Positions 8,311-17,967 are shown, numbered from the stretch's first letter. The stretch is 64,000 bases of DNA from Glycomyces algeriensis (GCF_027622855.1 NZ_JAPZVR010000002.1:390681-454680), one strand, 5' to 3'. Notes: a model not told the origin generated them from the letters alone. Translations and numbers: made by a program.

Positions 8311-9084
8311 CTATTCGGGAGCGTCCGTTCGAAGACTGGGCCGACGTGACCAGCCCGCGCAGACGGTGTAAGTGAAGGTCGCGGCGAGGGCCATGACCGC
8401 CAGGGCCCCGAGCTGGAGCGAGTCCAGGGCCGTTGTGAGGTTGCCGACCTTCAGCGCCGCCCACGCCGCGGCGGGGTCGAGCTCGACGAACAGGACCGAC
8501 GGCGGGCGCCACACGTGGGCGCCCACGGGGGCGCGCTCGACCGAGTCCCAGAACTGCTGCCACTCCTTCGCGCCGATCTTCCACGCCACCACCTGGCAGC
8601 CGATCGAGCCGATGACCAGGCCGAGCAGCAGCAGCGGGCCGCGCCGCTCGCGCATCGCGGCCCACGCGAAGGCCGCCGCGAGGATGCCCAGGACCAGGCC
8701 GATCCCGGCGAACGCCAGGTCGCCTTCGACGTAACCGCTCGGGTAGGTCTCGATCGAGGCCCAGCCGCCCTCGAGCACCTCGAACTCCACGCGCGGGGTG
8801 GCCACCTGCCACAGCATCGCGGCCGGGACGCCGAGCGCGGTGAGGACGACCGCGAGGAACCCGGCGGCGAGCAGGTCGCGGCCGATCGTCCGCTCCGACC
8901 GGGGGGACCTGCCGTAGACGTGCCCACCGTCGTCACGAGAAGCACTGCCGTCACGAGCGGCACTGCCGTCGCGGGAGGCACTGCCCTGGGAGTCGGCCGG
9001 TTCCGCCGGGGCGACGGCCGCCCCTTCCCTGCCCGCACTGTCGTCCGGACGGAGGTTCACGGTGCGCTCGGCGTCGTCAGTCAC
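8311..9084 (-). CDS. DUF2567-type membrane protein
   Basis: A 257-residue protein with a charged, repetitive N-terminal tail (three GSA[S/A]RD units) and four predicted membrane helices (LLAAGFLAVVLTALGVPAAML; LAFAGIGLVLGILAAAFAWA; GPLLLLGLVIGSIGCQVVAW; and a C-terminal one). The overall form, with an extracytoplasmic loop EVLEGGWASIET after helix 1, matches the actinobacterial DUF2567 family of unknown function. The GTG at 9082-9084 is chosen over an upstream ATG because that one would run into the neighbouring ATPase gene. The gene follows the ParA-like ATPase by 73 nt and could share its transcript. Confidence 0.75.
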   Translation of the reverse strand: MTDDAERTVNLRPDDSAGREGAAVAPAEPADSQGSASRDGSAARDGSASRDDGGHVYGRSPRSERTIGRDLLAAGFLAVVLTALGVPAAMLWQVATPRVEFEVLEGGWASIETYPSGYVEGDLAFAGIGLVLGILAAAFAWAAMRERRGPLLLLGLVIGSIGCQVVAWKIGAKEWQQFWDSVERAPVGAHVWRPPSVLFVELDPAAAWAALKVGNLTTALDSLQLGALAVMALAATFTYTVCAGWSRRPSLRTDAPE

Positions 9085-9157
9085 GCCTGGAATCCTGCCA
9101 CAGCGGTGCCCGCGCCCGGCAGGGATGTACGGGAGCGAACGGTGCGGAACGCGTCGG

Positions 9158-10258
9158 TTACAAACCGTCGACAATGGTCGCGGCGGCCTCGAACCACGCC
9201 GCGCGCGTCTCCGGCCGCAGTGCCGAGAACTCGATCTTCGCGCCCGGCTCGAGCGACGGGTCGTACGGCACCACCGCGCAGGCGCGGGTGCGCTGCGAGA
9301 AGTGCCGCTGGAGGTCGTTCAGGAGCGGCCCGGGGTTCGGGGTCGGCATGGACAGCAGCGTGACCGCGTTCTTGACGAGGTTCCCGTAGCCGCCCTCCTC
9401 GAGGTGGTCGAGCATCCAGTCCGCCGAGAACGCCGCGTCCTCGCGGGGCACCGTGGTGACCACGAGCCGGTCCACCGAGGAGACCACGGTGCGCCAGTTC
9501 GGGGACTCCACGTTGTTGCCCGTGTCGATGCAGACGATGCCGTGCGTGCGCGTGAGGATGTCGAGCACCCGCAGGACCGTGGTCGGGTCGAGGCGGCGCT
9601 GCAGCTTCGGGTCCTCGTCGCCGGCGAGGACGTCGAAGGAGCCGTCGGAGGAGTGGCGCAGGAACTCGTCGAGGTGCTCGGGCAGGTGCACCCCGGCGGC
9701 CTCGACCTGGTCGAGGTGCTCCACGAGGTGGCGGATCGTGCGGCCGTGCCGCGCGGACCCGGCCCGCAGGCCCAGCGTGCCGCGCAGTTCGTTGTCGTCC
9801 CAGGCGATCACGCCGCCGTTGCGGGCCGTGCCCATGGCCGCGGCCGAGAGCACGGTGGCGGTCGTCTTGTGCACGCCGCCTTTGGGGTTGATGAACGCGA
9901 TGACCCGGCTGCGGCCCAGGTCGCGGCGCAGGCGCTGCAGCGCGACGGGGCTCGGCTCGGTGTGCTGCTGGCGGCGCGGCTGCGGCGGCAGGCCCTGCTG
10001 GGGCGGGCGCACCTGCCCCGCGAGCTGCGCGGCGCTCGGCGGCGTCTGCGTCGCCACGGGAGGACGGCGGCCCGCCGTGGGCACCGAGTAGTGCGCCTGG
10101 CCGGGCGGCGGACCGACCGGCGGCGAGGGCGGGTAGGCCTCGCGCGGCGGGGGCGTCGGGGTCTGCTGCGCGCCACCGGCGCGTCCGCGACGTCCCAGGA
10201 GCTTCTGCCAGCGGGAACCGTCTGACCGGTCGTTGTTCCAAGCTTCGGGCGTGTTCAC
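9158..10258 (-). CDS. ParA/MinD-family ATPase with proline-rich N-terminus
   Basis: A 366-residue protein. Residues about 1-110 are disordered (Pro/Gln/Arg-rich, PTPPPREAYPPSPPVGPPP), followed by a MinD/ParA nucleotide-binding domain. The deviant Walker A is NPKGGVHKTTA, with His where most have Gly, then WDDNELRGTLGLR and a Walker B-like IVCIDTGNN. Such orphan proteins are common in actinomycetes and are related in layout to the ESX-linked EspI ATPases, but no ESX gene or ParB is nearby, so a chromosome-partition role is not supported. The GTG start has a good AGGAGG. Confidence 0.85.
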   Translation of the reverse strand: MNTPEAWNNDRSDGSRWQKLLGRRGRAGGAQQTPTPPPREAYPPSPPVGPPPGQAHYSVPTAGRRPPVATQTPPSAAQLAGQVRPPQQGLPPQPRRQQHTEPSPVALQRLRRDLGRSRVIAFINPKGGVHKTTATVLSAAAMGTARNGGVIAWDDNELRGTLGLRAGSARHGRTIRHLVEHLDQVEAAGVHLPEHLDEFLRHSSDGSFDVLAGDEDPKLQRRLDPTTVLRVLDILTRTHGIVCIDTGNNVESPNWRTVVSSVDRLVVTTVPREDAAFSADWMLDHLEEGGYGNLVKNAVTLLSMPTPNPGPLLNDLQRHFSQRTRACAVVPYDPSLEPGAKIEFSALRPETRAAWFEAAATIVDGL

Positions 10259-10495
10259 TCACAACCTCCTCTCGGGCGGACCAATCCGCGGCTCGCAGCT
10301 GCGCTGCGGCCGACTGAAGCGTCGCCACCCCGACCGGAAACCATTACCACCCGCGACTATTAGATCACGACGATCCCTCAAGGCCCGTTGCGAATCGCGG
10401 ACCCACAGGCCCGGGGGTGAGGCGTGCGTTACGCCCGGAGCGACGATGCGGCGAGCGTTGCCACAGGGTCTTGCAGGACCCAGTCTAGTGGCTCC

Positions 10496-11446
10496 CTAAG
10501 AGTCCTCTCGCAACCGCGCCAGTGCCAATTCGAGGTCGGCGGGGTAATCACTCGTGAAGGTGACCGTCGCACCGCGTGTCGGGTGCGCGAACTCCAGGCG
10601 GTAGGCGTGCAGCCACTGCCTGGTCAGGCCCAGCCGCTCGGCCATCTTCGGGTCCGCGCCGTACGTCGCGTCGCCCACCAGCGGGTGCCCCAGGGCCGAG
10701 AAGTGCACCCGGATCTGGTGCGTTCGACCGGTCTCCAGCCCGACGTCCATGAGGGACGCCCCGGGGAAGACCTCGATCGTGTCGTAGTGCGTGACGCTCG
10801 GCTTGCCGTCGGCGACGACAGCCCACTTGTAGTCGTGGCGCGGGTGCCGCCCGATCGGGGCGTCCACGGTCCCCGACAGCGGGTCCGGGTGCCCCTGGGC
10901 CACCGCGCGGTACCGCTTCGAGACCCGGCGCTCCTTGAAGGCGCGCTTGAGCTCGGAGTAGGCGGCCTCGCTCTTGGCGACCACCATCAGGCCCGACGTG
11001 CCCACGTCCAGGCGGTGCACGATCCCCTGGCGCTCATCGGGTCCGTGACTGGAGATCCGGTACCCGGCGGCGGCGAGGCCGCCGGTCACCGTGGGGCCGG
11101 ACCAGCCCGGGCTCGGATGCGCCGCGACGCCCACGGGCTTCATGACCACCACGATGTCGTCGTCGTCGAACACGATCTCGAGCCCCTCGACGGGCTCGTC
11201 GCGCCGCACCAGCAGGTCCTCCGGCGGCGGCGGGAGCACCACCTCCAGCCAGGCACCGGCGGTCACGCGCTCGGACTTGGTCTGGCAGGGCGCGCCGTCC
11301 ACCGTGACGTCGCCGGCGGCGCACAGCTCCGCGGCCACGGTCCGGGACAGGCCCAGCAGGCGCGAGACGACCTGGTCGACCCGCTGGCCCTCGAGGCCCT
11401 CGGGGACCGGCATGGCGCGGGTCTGGCGCGCGGCCACGTCGTTCAT
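10496..11446 (-). CDS. rluD: 23S rRNA pseudouridine synthase RluD family
   Basis: A 316-residue protein with an N-terminal S4 RNA-binding domain ([26 protein letters not shown]) and a RluA/RluD-type catalytic domain. The catalytic aspartate lies in [18 protein letters not shown], followed by [20 protein letters not shown]. It is predicted to isomerise uridines in helix 69 of 23S rRNA. The ATG overlaps the lspA stop (ATGA at 11443-11446), so rluD is coupled to lspA in a dksA-lspA-rluD operon, an order also known in Streptomyces. RluA/RluC specificity cannot be excluded from sequence alone. Confidence 0.93.
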   Translation of the reverse strand: MNDVAARQTRAMPVPEGLEGQRVDQVVSRLLGLSRTVAAELCAAGDVTVDGAPCQTKSERVTAGAWLEVVLPPPPEDLLVRRDEPVEGLEIVFDDDDIVVVMKPVGVAAHPSPGWSGPTVTGGLAAAGYRISSHGPDERQGIVHRLDVGTSGLMVVAKSEAAYSELKRAFKERRVSKRYRAVAQGHPDPLSGTVDAPIGRHPRHDYKWAVVADGKPSVTHYDTIEVFPGASLMDVGLETGRTHQIRVHFSALGHPLVGDATYGADPKMAERLGLTRQWLHAYRLEFAHPTRGATVTFTSDYPADLELALARLREDS

Positions 11447-12060
11447 GCCGTCTCCTTCTGCTTGTCGCCCTTGCTCGGCGACGGCTTGCGGGACTCCGGC
11501 GAGAAGCCGTGCCCGGTCAGCTCCAGCAGCACGATGAGCACCACGCCGCAGCACAGCGCGGCGTCGGCGATGTTGAAGATCGGGAACGCCTGCGCGTCCG
11601 GCTTGAACACGCTGATGAAGTCCACGACGTGCCCGTGCGCGAAGCCCGGCTCCCGGAAGTACCGGTCGAACAGGTTGCCCGCGGCGCCGCCCAGGACCAG
11701 GCCGATCGCGATCGCCCACACCGGGTACACGATCCGGGTCGAGAGCACGATCAGGAACACCACCACCGCCGAGGCGATGATGGTGAAGATCCACGTGTAG
11801 TCCGTGCCGAGGCTGAACGCCGCCCCCGAGTTCCAGGTGAGGTCCAGGTACACGAGACCGCCCAGGATCCGCACCGGATCGGTCGGCTCCAGGTTCGCCT
11901 CGGCCAGGTTCTTGGTCCACTGGTCGAGACCGACCGCGAACACCGCTATCAGCAGTGCCGCTATCGTCAGCCCGACCCTCCGGCGGGGCTGCTTCTCAGG
12001 GGTGGTGGTCTCGTCGGGACCCGAACCTGCTTCGGTCTCGGGCTGCGTGTCCTCGCTCAG
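11443..12060 (-). CDS. lspA: lipoprotein signal peptidase II
   Basis: A 205-residue, four-helix membrane protease that cleaves prolipoprotein signal peptides. The catalytic aspartates are seen in [10 protein letters not shown] and [19 protein letters not shown] and WTKNLAE are further family motifs. The cytoplasmic N- and C-termini are charged. The best start is a CTG at 12058-12060 that overlaps the upstream stop (CTGA) with GGAGG at 7-nt spacing; no ATG, GTG or TTG occurs at this junction, and the in-frame upstream ATG would lie deep inside the previous gene. A substrate for it, an L,D-transpeptidase lipoprotein, is encoded at 31.1 kb. Confidence 0.94.
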   Translation of the reverse strand: MSEDTQPETEAGSGPDETTTPEKQPRRRVGLTIAALLIAVFAVGLDQWTKNLAEANLEPTDPVRILGGLVYLDLTWNSGAAFSLGTDYTWIFTIIASAVVVFLIVLSTRIVYPVWAIAIGLVLGGAAGNLFDRYFREPGFAHGHVVDFISVFKPDAQAFPIFNIADAALCCGVVLIVLLELTGHGFSPESRKPSPSKGDKQKETA

Positions 12061-12632
12061 CGTCGCTCCTCCAGCTGTTTGCAACTGACGCAGAGGGTAG
12101 CCGACGGGAACGCGGCCAACCGCGCCGCCGGGATGGGGTTGCCGCACTTCTCACAGAAGCCGTAGCCGCCCTCGTCGAGGCGCTCGAGCGCGTGGCTGAC
12201 CTGGCGGATGCGCTCGGAGAGCGAACCGGCCACCGCCACCTCGTGCTCGTGCTCGACGGTCTTCGAACCGGAGTCGATCTGGTCGTCGCCGGCCGTGTCG
12301 CTCAACCGCTCGCGCTGGGCGAGGGTGATCGAGTCGGTGTAGCGCTGCTGCTCGTCCACGAGCTCGTCGAGCCGCTCCTTCAGGGCGGCGCGCAGCTCGG
12401 CCTGCTCGCTCTCGGTGCGCAACTGCTGGGCCTCGGTCTCCTCCTCGCCAATGCCCGCGTCGACGGCGGGCGCGGGCGGCGCCTGCTTCGCGGCCTTCTT
12501 GGCGGCGGTCTTCTTCGCGGCGCTCGCCGTCGGCGCCTTGGCGGCGGCCTTCTTCACCACCGCCTTCTTGACCGCGGCCTTCTTGACCGCCTTCTTCGCG
12601 GCCTGCTTCTGGGTCTTCTTCGCTGGACTCAT
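12057..12632 (-). CDS. TraR/DksA-type zinc-finger protein with histone-like Lys/Ala tail
   Basis: A 191-residue protein in two parts. Residues about 3-55 are Lys/Ala repeats (AVKKAAVKKAVVKKAAAKAP), like the tails of histone H1-type and HupB proteins. The rest is a DksA/TraR domain with a coiled-coil (ALKERLDELVDEQQRYTD) and a four-cysteine finger (CEKCGNPIPAARLAAF, then CVSC). DksA proteins enter the RNA polymerase secondary channel; the acidic coiled-coil tip is not clearly the E. coli DxxDxA, so ppGpp co-regulation is uncertain. The basic tail suggests DNA or RNA binding. It is the first gene of the operon with lspA and rluD. Confidence 0.9.
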   Translation of the reverse strand: MSPAKKTQKQAAKKAVKKAAVKKAVVKKAAAKAPTASAAKKTAAKKAAKQAPPAPAVDAGIGEEETEAQQLRTESEQAELRAALKERLDELVDEQQRYTDSITLAQRERLSDTAGDDQIDSGSKTVEHEHEVAVAGSLSERIRQVSHALERLDEGGYGFCEKCGNPIPAARLAAFPSATLCVSCKQLEERR

Positions 12633-12782
12633 GACGCGCCTCTGGAGGGGTATGTCGGCTCGGGTTCCTGTGGCGTCAGAGCACGGCGGGGCCGCAGCGG
12701 CGGCCCGCATCGGGTGTTCGGCATGGCGGCTCCCGAAGTCGCGTACTCGTGACGGCCTCGTCGAAACGAGGACAATGCGCGT

Positions 12783-12807
12783 CAGGCCCCGCCGAGGCGG
12801 GGGCCTG
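12783..12807 (-). other. stem-loop in the dksA-type gene leader
   Basis: CAGGCCCCGCC and its near-complement flank a GA loop, with one bulged G. It lies between the predicted promoter (12825-12853) and the start codon at 12632, so it would form in the 5' leader. Alternatively it terminates the transcript of the upstream membrane gene. It is part of the 314-nt gene-free stretch 12633-12946, where nothing else but the promoter was seen. Confidence 0.4.
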
Positions 12808-12824
12808 CCGCGCAATAAGCACAC

Positions 12825-12853
12825 AGGATACGCAAGTCCTGCAAGTAGGTCAA
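12825..12853 (-). promoter_or_regulatory. strong sigma-70-type promoter for the dksA-lspA-rluD operon
   Basis: On the minus strand TTGACC (12848-12853) and TATCCT (12825-12830) are separated by exactly 17 nt, one of the best vegetative promoter matches in the window. The predicted start is near 12818, leaving a leader of about 185 nt before the ATG. Confidence 0.7.
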
Positions 12854-12946
12854 TTACTTCGGGAACTTGGGTCCGGACTGCGCGTTACCGAGAGCGCGAC
12901 CGCCGGGAGGCCGTCAAGAGCAATCCCTTGCCGGGACGCGGCGCCG

Positions 12947-13609
12947 TTACCGGCTCCCCGCAGTGGGCACGAGGAGCAGCCGCGAGACCGGCTCGCACAT
13001 CGCGCACGGGGTGAAGCCCAGTTCGAGCGCCTCCGCGACGGCCAGCGGCTCGTGGTCGCGGCCGGTCAGGTGCGCGCACGCCGAGTGGTGGAAGCGGGGG
13101 CGGCCGTCGACGACGGCGACCTCGGTGTCCAGGCGCATGAGGGCCGCCGACTCGACGCTCGTCATGCGCTGCTCGGTCGGCTCGTCGACCGTGGATTCGG
13201 GGGCTCGGTGGCGGTTGACGACGTCGGCGCGGCTCTGCCGCGGCGGCACGTCCTCGAACCGGATCTCCGGATCGCGGTCCACCGCGTAGTCCATGGGCTC
13301 GAAGACCTTGCCTTCGAGGAGCGGCATCTCCGTGGTCGGGGTGTCGTCCAGTCCGATCCGGCGGAACTGCTGGGTGTCGTCGTCGTCGGGCCGCCTCGGC
13401 GAACGCTGCGGGCCGCGGGACGACCCGGCCCGGCGCTCGGTCATGCGGGGGCGCTTGGCGCCCCGGCCGCGGATCCCGACGTACAGGGCCGCGCCAGCGG
13501 CCAGGCTCGCCGCGATGGACGAGACCAGCAAATGGTTGTTCCCGGTGATCATGCCAGTGACCAGCAAGACCGCCCCGGTGACGAGGATCAGCAGGCTGCT
13601 GACGATCAC
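12947..13609 (-). CDS. membrane protein with C-terminal His/Cys metal-site-like motif
   Basis: A 220-residue protein with two N-terminal membrane helices (VSSLLILVTGAVLLVTGM and SSIAASLAAGAALYVGI), an acidic linker (DDDDTQQFRRIG), and a cytosolic C-terminus ending FHHSACAHL...GFTPCAMCEPVSRLL. The His/Cys arrangement (H-x3-C-x2-L, then PC-x2-C) looks like a small zinc-ribbon or knuckle, but all ligands are inferred. The GTG has GGGGAGG upstream. It lies between divIVA and the dksA-type gene, among genes of growth and division, which may hint at an envelope role. No named function is known to me. Confidence 0.7.
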   Translation of the reverse strand: MIVSSLLILVTGAVLLVTGMITGNNHLLVSSIAASLAAGAALYVGIRGRGAKRPRMTERRAGSSRGPQRSPRRPDDDDTQQFRRIGLDDTPTTEMPLLEGKVFEPMDYAVDRDPEIRFEDVPPRQSRADVVNRHRAPESTVDEPTEQRMTSVESAALMRLDTEVAVVDGRPRFHHSACAHLTGRDHEPLAVAEALELGFTPCAMCEPVSRLLLVPTAGSR

Positions 13610-13848
13610 GTCGATTCCTCCCCTGCGCAAGGTAGCGGGGCCCTCGCGCGGTCCTTCGCGGCCCCTGCGGGGACCGCGGCATCGTTGAAGCATGGTGCGG
13701 CGGTGAGGGCGGCGGCGCTAACCGCGCCCTCACCCGCTCAACCATGATTAACGAGGCGATCCCCGTTCAGGTTATGGCCTGGCGAGGCCATTCTGCGGCG
13801 CTCGCTAGGCCCGCCGGAGGAGGGTGTGCCGGGAGGGGAACGGGTGGG

Positions 13849-14832
13849 TCACCCGCGCCCGCCCTGCATCACGAACGCGGACCGGGCGCCGGTGCGCTCG
13901 CTCGGGGGCGTCTGCTGCGGGGCCTCTTCGAAGCCCTCGTCCTCGGTGCGGCCCTGCTGGCCGTTGAGGTCGCGCAGCTGGCTCTCGAGGTAGAGCTTCA
14001 GTCGAGTGCGGTACTCGCGCTCGAAGGTCTTCAGCTCCTCGATGTTCTTCAGCAGCGACGAACGGGAGTCCTCCAGCTGGCCGATGACCTTCTGGCGCTC
14101 CTGCTCGGCTTCCATCTCCATGCGCTCGGCCTTGTCGCGGGCCTGGCCCACCAGGTCCTCGGCCGCGGCGCGCGACTCGGTGACCAGGGACTCGGACTCG
14201 CGCTGAGCGTCGTGGAGGAGGGCCTTGGACTCGCGCTGAGCCTCGGCCATCATGGTCTTCGACTCGCGCTGCGCCTGCGTGACCATCGTCTGCGCTTCGC
14301 GCTGCGCCTCGGTGACCATCGACTGGGCCTCGCGCTGCGCCTCGCCGAGCACGGTGTCGGCCTCCCGGCGGGAGTCCTCCAGGTGCTCGTCCGCGGTGCG
14401 CTGGGCGACCATGAGGAGGCGTAGCGCCTCCTGCTCGCCGCCGCCGGCGGGGGCGGAGGCCTGCTGCTCCGGACCGCGCTGGGCGAGCTCCTGCTGGAGC
14501 TGCTGCGACTGCTGCTGCGCGGCGACCATCTGCTGGTGCATCTCGTGCAGCTCGCCGTCGAGCTCCTGGAGCTGCTGCTCCATGGCGTGCTTCTCCCGCT
14601 GCACTCGGTCGAGTGCGGCGGCCATCTCGGCGTGGTCGGCTGCTCCGGGGGGAGCACCGGCGCGGAGGCTGTCGAGCTGTGCCCGAAGTTCGCCGTTCTC
14701 ATCGCTGAGGCGTGCGAGCTCTCGCTCCACCTCATCGAGGAAACCGTCGACCTCGTCCTCGTCGTATCCGCGCTTCCCGAGCATGGGTTTCTTGAACGTG
14801 ACGTTGTGAACGTCGGCTGGGGTCAGCGGCAT
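13849..14832 (-). CDS. divIVA: polar-growth and septation protein DivIVA (Wag31)
   Basis: A 327-residue cytoskeletal protein that marks curved membrane and directs polar wall growth in actinomycetes. The conserved N-terminal membrane-binding domain is seen ([20 protein letters not shown], then [18 protein letters not shown]), followed by a long coiled-coil. The coil has a Gln-rich interruption (residues about 95-135) and five 11-residue units built on AQRE(S/A). The C-terminal tail is a disordered Gln/Glu/Pro segment. It sits downstream of sepF and yggT, the usual actinobacterial order. Confidence 0.97.
   Translation of the reverse strand: MPLTPADVHNVTFKKPMLGKRGYDEDEVDGFLDEVERELARLSDENGELRAQLDSLRAGAPPGAADHAEMAAALDRVQREKHAMEQQLQELDGELHEMHQQMVAAQQQSQQLQQELAQRGPEQQASAPAGGGEQEALRLLMVAQRTADEHLEDSRREADTVLGEAQREAQSMVTEAQREAQTMVTQAQRESKTMMAEAQRESKALLHDAQRESESLVTESRAAAEDLVGQARDKAERMEMEAEQERQKVIGQLEDSRSSLLKNIEELKTFEREYRTRLKLYLESQLRDLNGQQGRTEDEGFEEAPQQTPPSERTGARSAFVMQGGRG
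14199..14363 (-). repeat. 33-nt tandem repeat inside divIVA
   Basis: The core CGCGCTG recurs at 14199, 14232, 14265, 14298 and 14331, a strict 33-nt period. It encodes an 11-residue hendecad-like coil unit of the type [11 protein letters not shown]. Copy number could vary between strains without breaking the frame. Confidence 0.85.
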
Positions 14833-14914
14833 TCGAAACTCCTTCTCAGCTGTTCGCCTGGCGCACAAGGCCGCCCAACACGATAACCGTGCTGCGCACC
14901 CCCGCCCGGCGCCG

Positions 14915-15208
14915 CTAGAGGATGAGGTTCCTGATGACTACGTCCATCAGGATCCACACGCCCAAGAGCAGCGCCAGGAACGCCAGATCAATCGATACAC
15001 TACCAAGCCTGAGAGGCGGAATCACCTTCCTCAACCCCTTCAGGGGAGGGTCGGTCACGCTGTAGACCGTCTCCAGGAGCGCCGCGGACTTCGGACCGGG
15101 CTCCCAGCGGCGGGCGAACTGCACCACCACGCTGCACACCAGACGGGCCAGGAGGAAGAGGTAGAACGCGAAGAGCGCCAGATAGATCAGCTGCAGTGCC
15201 AGGTTCAC
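14915..15208 (-). CDS. yggT: YggT-family membrane protein
   Basis: A 97-residue protein with two hydrophobic segments ([21 protein letters not shown] and [19 protein letters not shown]) around a conserved loop ([20 protein letters not shown]) typical of YggT. The role is poorly defined; the gene is usually found between sepF and divIVA and is linked to osmotic tolerance or septum biology. GTG start; the sepF stop lies 22 nt upstream. Confidence 0.92.
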   Translation of the reverse strand: MNLALQLIYLALFAFYLFLLARLVCSVVVQFARRWEPGPKSAALLETVYSVTDPPLKGLRKVIPPLRLGSVSIDLAFLALLLGVWILMDVVIRNLIL

Positions 15209-15230
15209 GATTCGCAGTGTATCCCTCGGA

Positions 15231-15872
15231 TCAGGGCTGGTTGAAGAACCCGCCCTCGGCGATCTTGGCCTTGTCCTCCGCCGTCACCTGAACATGAGGG
15301 GGCGAGAGCAAGAACACGCGGTTGGTCACCCGCTCGAACGAACCGCGGGTCCCGAAGATGAGTCCCGCCGCGAAGTCGACCAAGCGCTTCGCGTCGGCCT
15401 CCTCCATCTCCGACAGGTTCATGATCACCGGGGTGCCGTCGCGGTAGCGCTCGCCGATGGTCCGCGCCTCGTTGTACGTCGTCGGGTGCAGCGTCGTGAT
15501 CCGGTAGTTCGCGTGCTCCTCCTCGGCCGGGACCGGCCGCACCGTGGCGGGCTCGGCCAGCGCGAGGTTGTCGCGCGTCAAGGTCTCACGGACTCCGGTG
15601 TCGCGGATGCCGGTGTCGCGGTGGCTCGAGTCGCGGGAGAGCGGTGTCACCGAACCGGATCCGCGGTTGAGCTGGCGGACGGGACGGTCCTCGGACGCGG
15701 TCCGGCCGACCCGGCCGGTGGTGCGCTGCGCGCCCCGCACCCGCTGGGGTGCCGCCGTCTGCTGCTGCTCCTCGGCGAACTCGTCGTTTTCCTCGTAGCC
15801 GTTGCCGTAGCCGCGATCGTCCTCGTCCTCGATGAGGCCGAGCCAGATGCCTGCCTTCCGCATCGCGCCCAT
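15231..15872 (-). CDS. sepF: cell-division protein SepF
   Basis: A 213-residue protein with an N-terminal amphipathic membrane-binding helix ([13 protein letters not shown]), a disordered acidic/Arg-rich linker with [12 protein letters not shown] repeats, and the globular SepF domain from about residue 120 ([60 protein letters not shown]). SepF anchors FtsZ to the membrane in actinobacteria that lack FtsA/ZipA. The FtsZ tail here keeps the SepF-binding DVPAFLK, consistent with the partnership. The ATG at 15870-15872 has GGAGGG upstream. Confidence 0.97.
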   Translation of the reverse strand: MGAMRKAGIWLGLIEDEDDRGYGNGYEENDEFAEEQQQTAAPQRVRGAQRTTGRVGRTASEDRPVRQLNRGSGSVTPLSRDSSHRDTGIRDTGVRETLTRDNLALAEPATVRPVPAEEEHANYRITTLHPTTYNEARTIGERYRDGTPVIMNLSEMEEADAKRLVDFAAGLIFGTRGSFERVTNRVFLLSPPHVQVTAEDKAKIAEGGFFNQP

Positions 15873-16012
15873 CGATCGTGCTCCCTCCTCGGGCCGCCCC
15901 TGTTGAGTCAGGTACGCGGTCTCATCCTAGCGCCGACTCCTTACACGGAGGTGATTTTGCCCGACTAGTCAACCGTCCTCGTGCGGCTATTTGTCCTCTG
16001 CTGCCCCACACC

Positions 16013-16720
16013 TTACGCCATCGGTTCACGTTCGCCGAGCACGTTTCTGCCCAGTCTGACCATTGTGGCCCCCGCGAGGACCGCGGCCCGGTAGTCGCCG
16101 CTCATGCCGGCGGAGACCTCGGTGGCGCCGGGGTCGACGCGTTGCGCGGTCGCTGAGCATTCGGTAAGCAGCGCAAAGGCTTTGGCGGGGTCCCAGCCGA
16201 GCGGGGCGACGGCCATGACGCCTTTGAGGGTGAGTGCCGGTGCGGCGGTGACCGCTTCGGCGAGTGCTTCGAGGCCTGTGACGGGCACGCCGCCGCGGGC
16301 GGTGTCGCCGTCGAGGCTCACCTGGATGAGCGCGTTCAGGTTGCGGCCGTGGGCGAGCGCGGCGTTGCCGAGGGCGTTCGCGAGGGGGGCGCGGTCGACC
16401 GAATGCACCCAATCGGCGTACGCGGCGACGGAGCGGGCCTTGTTGCGCTGGAGCTGTCCCACGAAGTGCCACACCGGTTCCAGGCCGGCGGCCGCGAGTT
16501 CGGCGGCCTTGGGGGCGGCCTCCTGGTCGCGGTTCTCGCCGAGGTCGGCCTGGCCGAGTTCGACGAGCGCGGCGGCGTCGGCGGCGGGGAAGGTCTTGGT
16601 GACGGCGATGAGGCGGACCGAGTCGGCGGGGCGGCCGGCGTCGGCGCATGCGGCGGCGATGGCCTCGCGCGTCCGGTCGAGGTTGTCCCGCAACTGGATT
16701 CGGCGCGATCGGGTGGTCAA
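16013..16720 (-). CDS. yggS: YggS/PLPBP family pyridoxal-phosphate homeostasis protein
   Basis: A 235-residue alanine-racemase-fold protein that carries PLP without a catalytic domain partner. The lysine of LIAVTKTFPAADAAALVELG binds PLP; GENRDQEAAPKAAEL, WHFVGQLQRNKAR and VSAGMSGDYRAAVLAGATMVRLG are family signatures. No ATG or GTG is well placed; a TTG at 16718-16720 with AGGA eight nt upstream is chosen. The gene follows ftsZ, but the usual intervening pgeF (yfiH) is absent: only about 130 nt separate the two genes. Confidence 0.92.
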   Translation of the reverse strand: MTTRSRRIQLRDNLDRTREAIAAACADAGRPADSVRLIAVTKTFPAADAAALVELGQADLGENRDQEAAPKAAELAAAGLEPVWHFVGQLQRNKARSVAAYADWVHSVDRAPLANALGNAALAHGRNLNALIQVSLDGDTARGGVPVTGLEALAEAVTAAPALTLKGVMAVAPLGWDPAKAFALLTECSATAQRVDPGATEVSAGMSGDYRAAVLAGATMVRLGRNVLGEREPMA

Positions 16721-16854
16721 GAGCGAGGTCCTAGCGGGTCGGGAGGGGGCTTCGGTGAGCGCGGGGGTTCGCGGGGTTCGCCGGGCGCAGCGGTCGGGCC
16801 GCACCAGGGCCGACGGGCCGCCGAGACTGCTTGGGTCCCGACGGTCCGTCGCCG

Positions 16855-17967
16855 CTAGAAGCCGTCTTTCAGGAAGGCCGGGACGTCGACGTCGTCGAAC
16901 AGGACCTTGCCGTTGCTCGACTCGCGCTCCGGTTCGGGCTTGGCCTCGCGCACCGGCTCGGGCTTCTGCTCGGGCAGGGCCGTGATCCGGCTCGGTTGGG
17001 CCAGTTCGAATTCGGCTTCGTCCTCGACGTCGAACCCGGCGGCGATCACGGTCACCCGGGCCTCTTCGCCGAGGGCGTCGTCGATGACCGCGCCGAAGAT
17101 GATGTTGGCGTCGGTGTGGGCGCAGTCGGAGACGAGCTCGGCCGCGTCGTTGATCTCGAACAGGCCGAGGTCCGAGCCGCCGGCGATGGAGAGGAGGACG
17201 CCGCGGGCGCCTTCCATGCTCTGCTCCAGCAGCGGGGATTCGATGGCGGCGCGGGCCGCTTCGACGGCGCGGTTCTCGCCGCGTGCCGAACCTATGCCCA
17301 TGAGCGCCGACCCCGCTCCGCTCATGACGCTCTTGACGTCCGCGAAGTCGAGGTTGATGAGGCCGGGCGTGGTGATGAGGTCGGTTATGCCCTGCACACC
17401 GGAGAGCAGCACCTGGTCGGCGAGGCGGAAGGCGTCCATCATGGAGATGGAGCGGTCGCCGAGGTGCAGCAGCCGGTCGTTCGGGATCACGATGAGGGTG
17501 TCGCACTCATTGCGCAGATCGTCTATTCCCGAGACCGCCTGGGTCTGGCGGCGCTTGCCCTCGAAGGCGAACGGCCGGGTGACCACGCCGATCGTGAGCG
17601 CGCCGAGCTTGCGGGCGATGTTGGCGATGACGGGAGCGCCACCGGTGCCGGTGCCGCCGCCCTCGCCGCAGGTCACGAACACCATGTCCGCTCCCTTGAG
17701 GACTTCCTCGATCTCGTCGCGGTGATCCTCGCAGGCCTTGGCCCCCACTTCGGGGTTGGCGCCCGCGCCGAGACCGCGGGTCAGTTCGCGGCCCACGTCG
17801 AGCTTGACGTCGGCGTCGCTCATCAAGAGCGCCTGCGCATCGGTGTTGATGGCGATGAACTCGACGCCCTTGAGGCCCGCCTCGATCATCCGGTTGACAG
17901 CATTGACGCCGCCGCCTCCGACTCCAACGACTTTGATCACGGCGAGGTAGTTGTGCGGTGGTGTCAT
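16855..17967 (-). CDS. ftsZ: cell-division tubulin FtsZ
   Basis: A 370-residue GTPase forming the Z-ring. The tubulin signature GGGTGTG is at about residues 103-109 and the T7 synergy loop is NLDFADVK. The tail after about residue 315 is a charged linker ([14 protein letters not shown]) ending [12 protein letters not shown], the conserved peptide bound by SepF and FtsW in actinobacteria. The ATG at 17965-17967 begins [15 protein letters not shown], the usual actinobacterial N-terminus. It is transcribed from its own region, because the upstream dcw genes are separated by an opposing gene. Confidence 0.98.
   Translation of the reverse strand: MTPPHNYLAVIKVVGVGGGGVNAVNRMIEAGLKGVEFIAINTDAQALLMSDADVKLDVGRELTRGLGAGANPEVGAKACEDHRDEIEEVLKGADMVFVTCGEGGGTGTGGAPVIANIARKLGALTIGVVTRPFAFEGKRRQTQAVSGIDDLRNECDTLIVIPNDRLLHLGDRSISMMDAFRLADQVLLSGVQGITDLITTPGLINLDFADVKSVMSGAGSALMGIGSARGENRAVEAARAAIESPLLEQSMEGARGVLLSIAGGSDLGLFEINDAAELVSDCAHTDANIIFGAVIDDALGEEARVTVIAAGFDVEDEAEFELAQPSRITALPEQKPEPVREAKPEPERESSNGKVLFDDVDVPAFLKDGF

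Noticed and set aside
11921-12147. lspA start at the ATG 12147
   Set aside because: It lies about 90 nt inside the dksA-type gene with no Shine-Dalgarno, whereas the CTGA junction is well placed.
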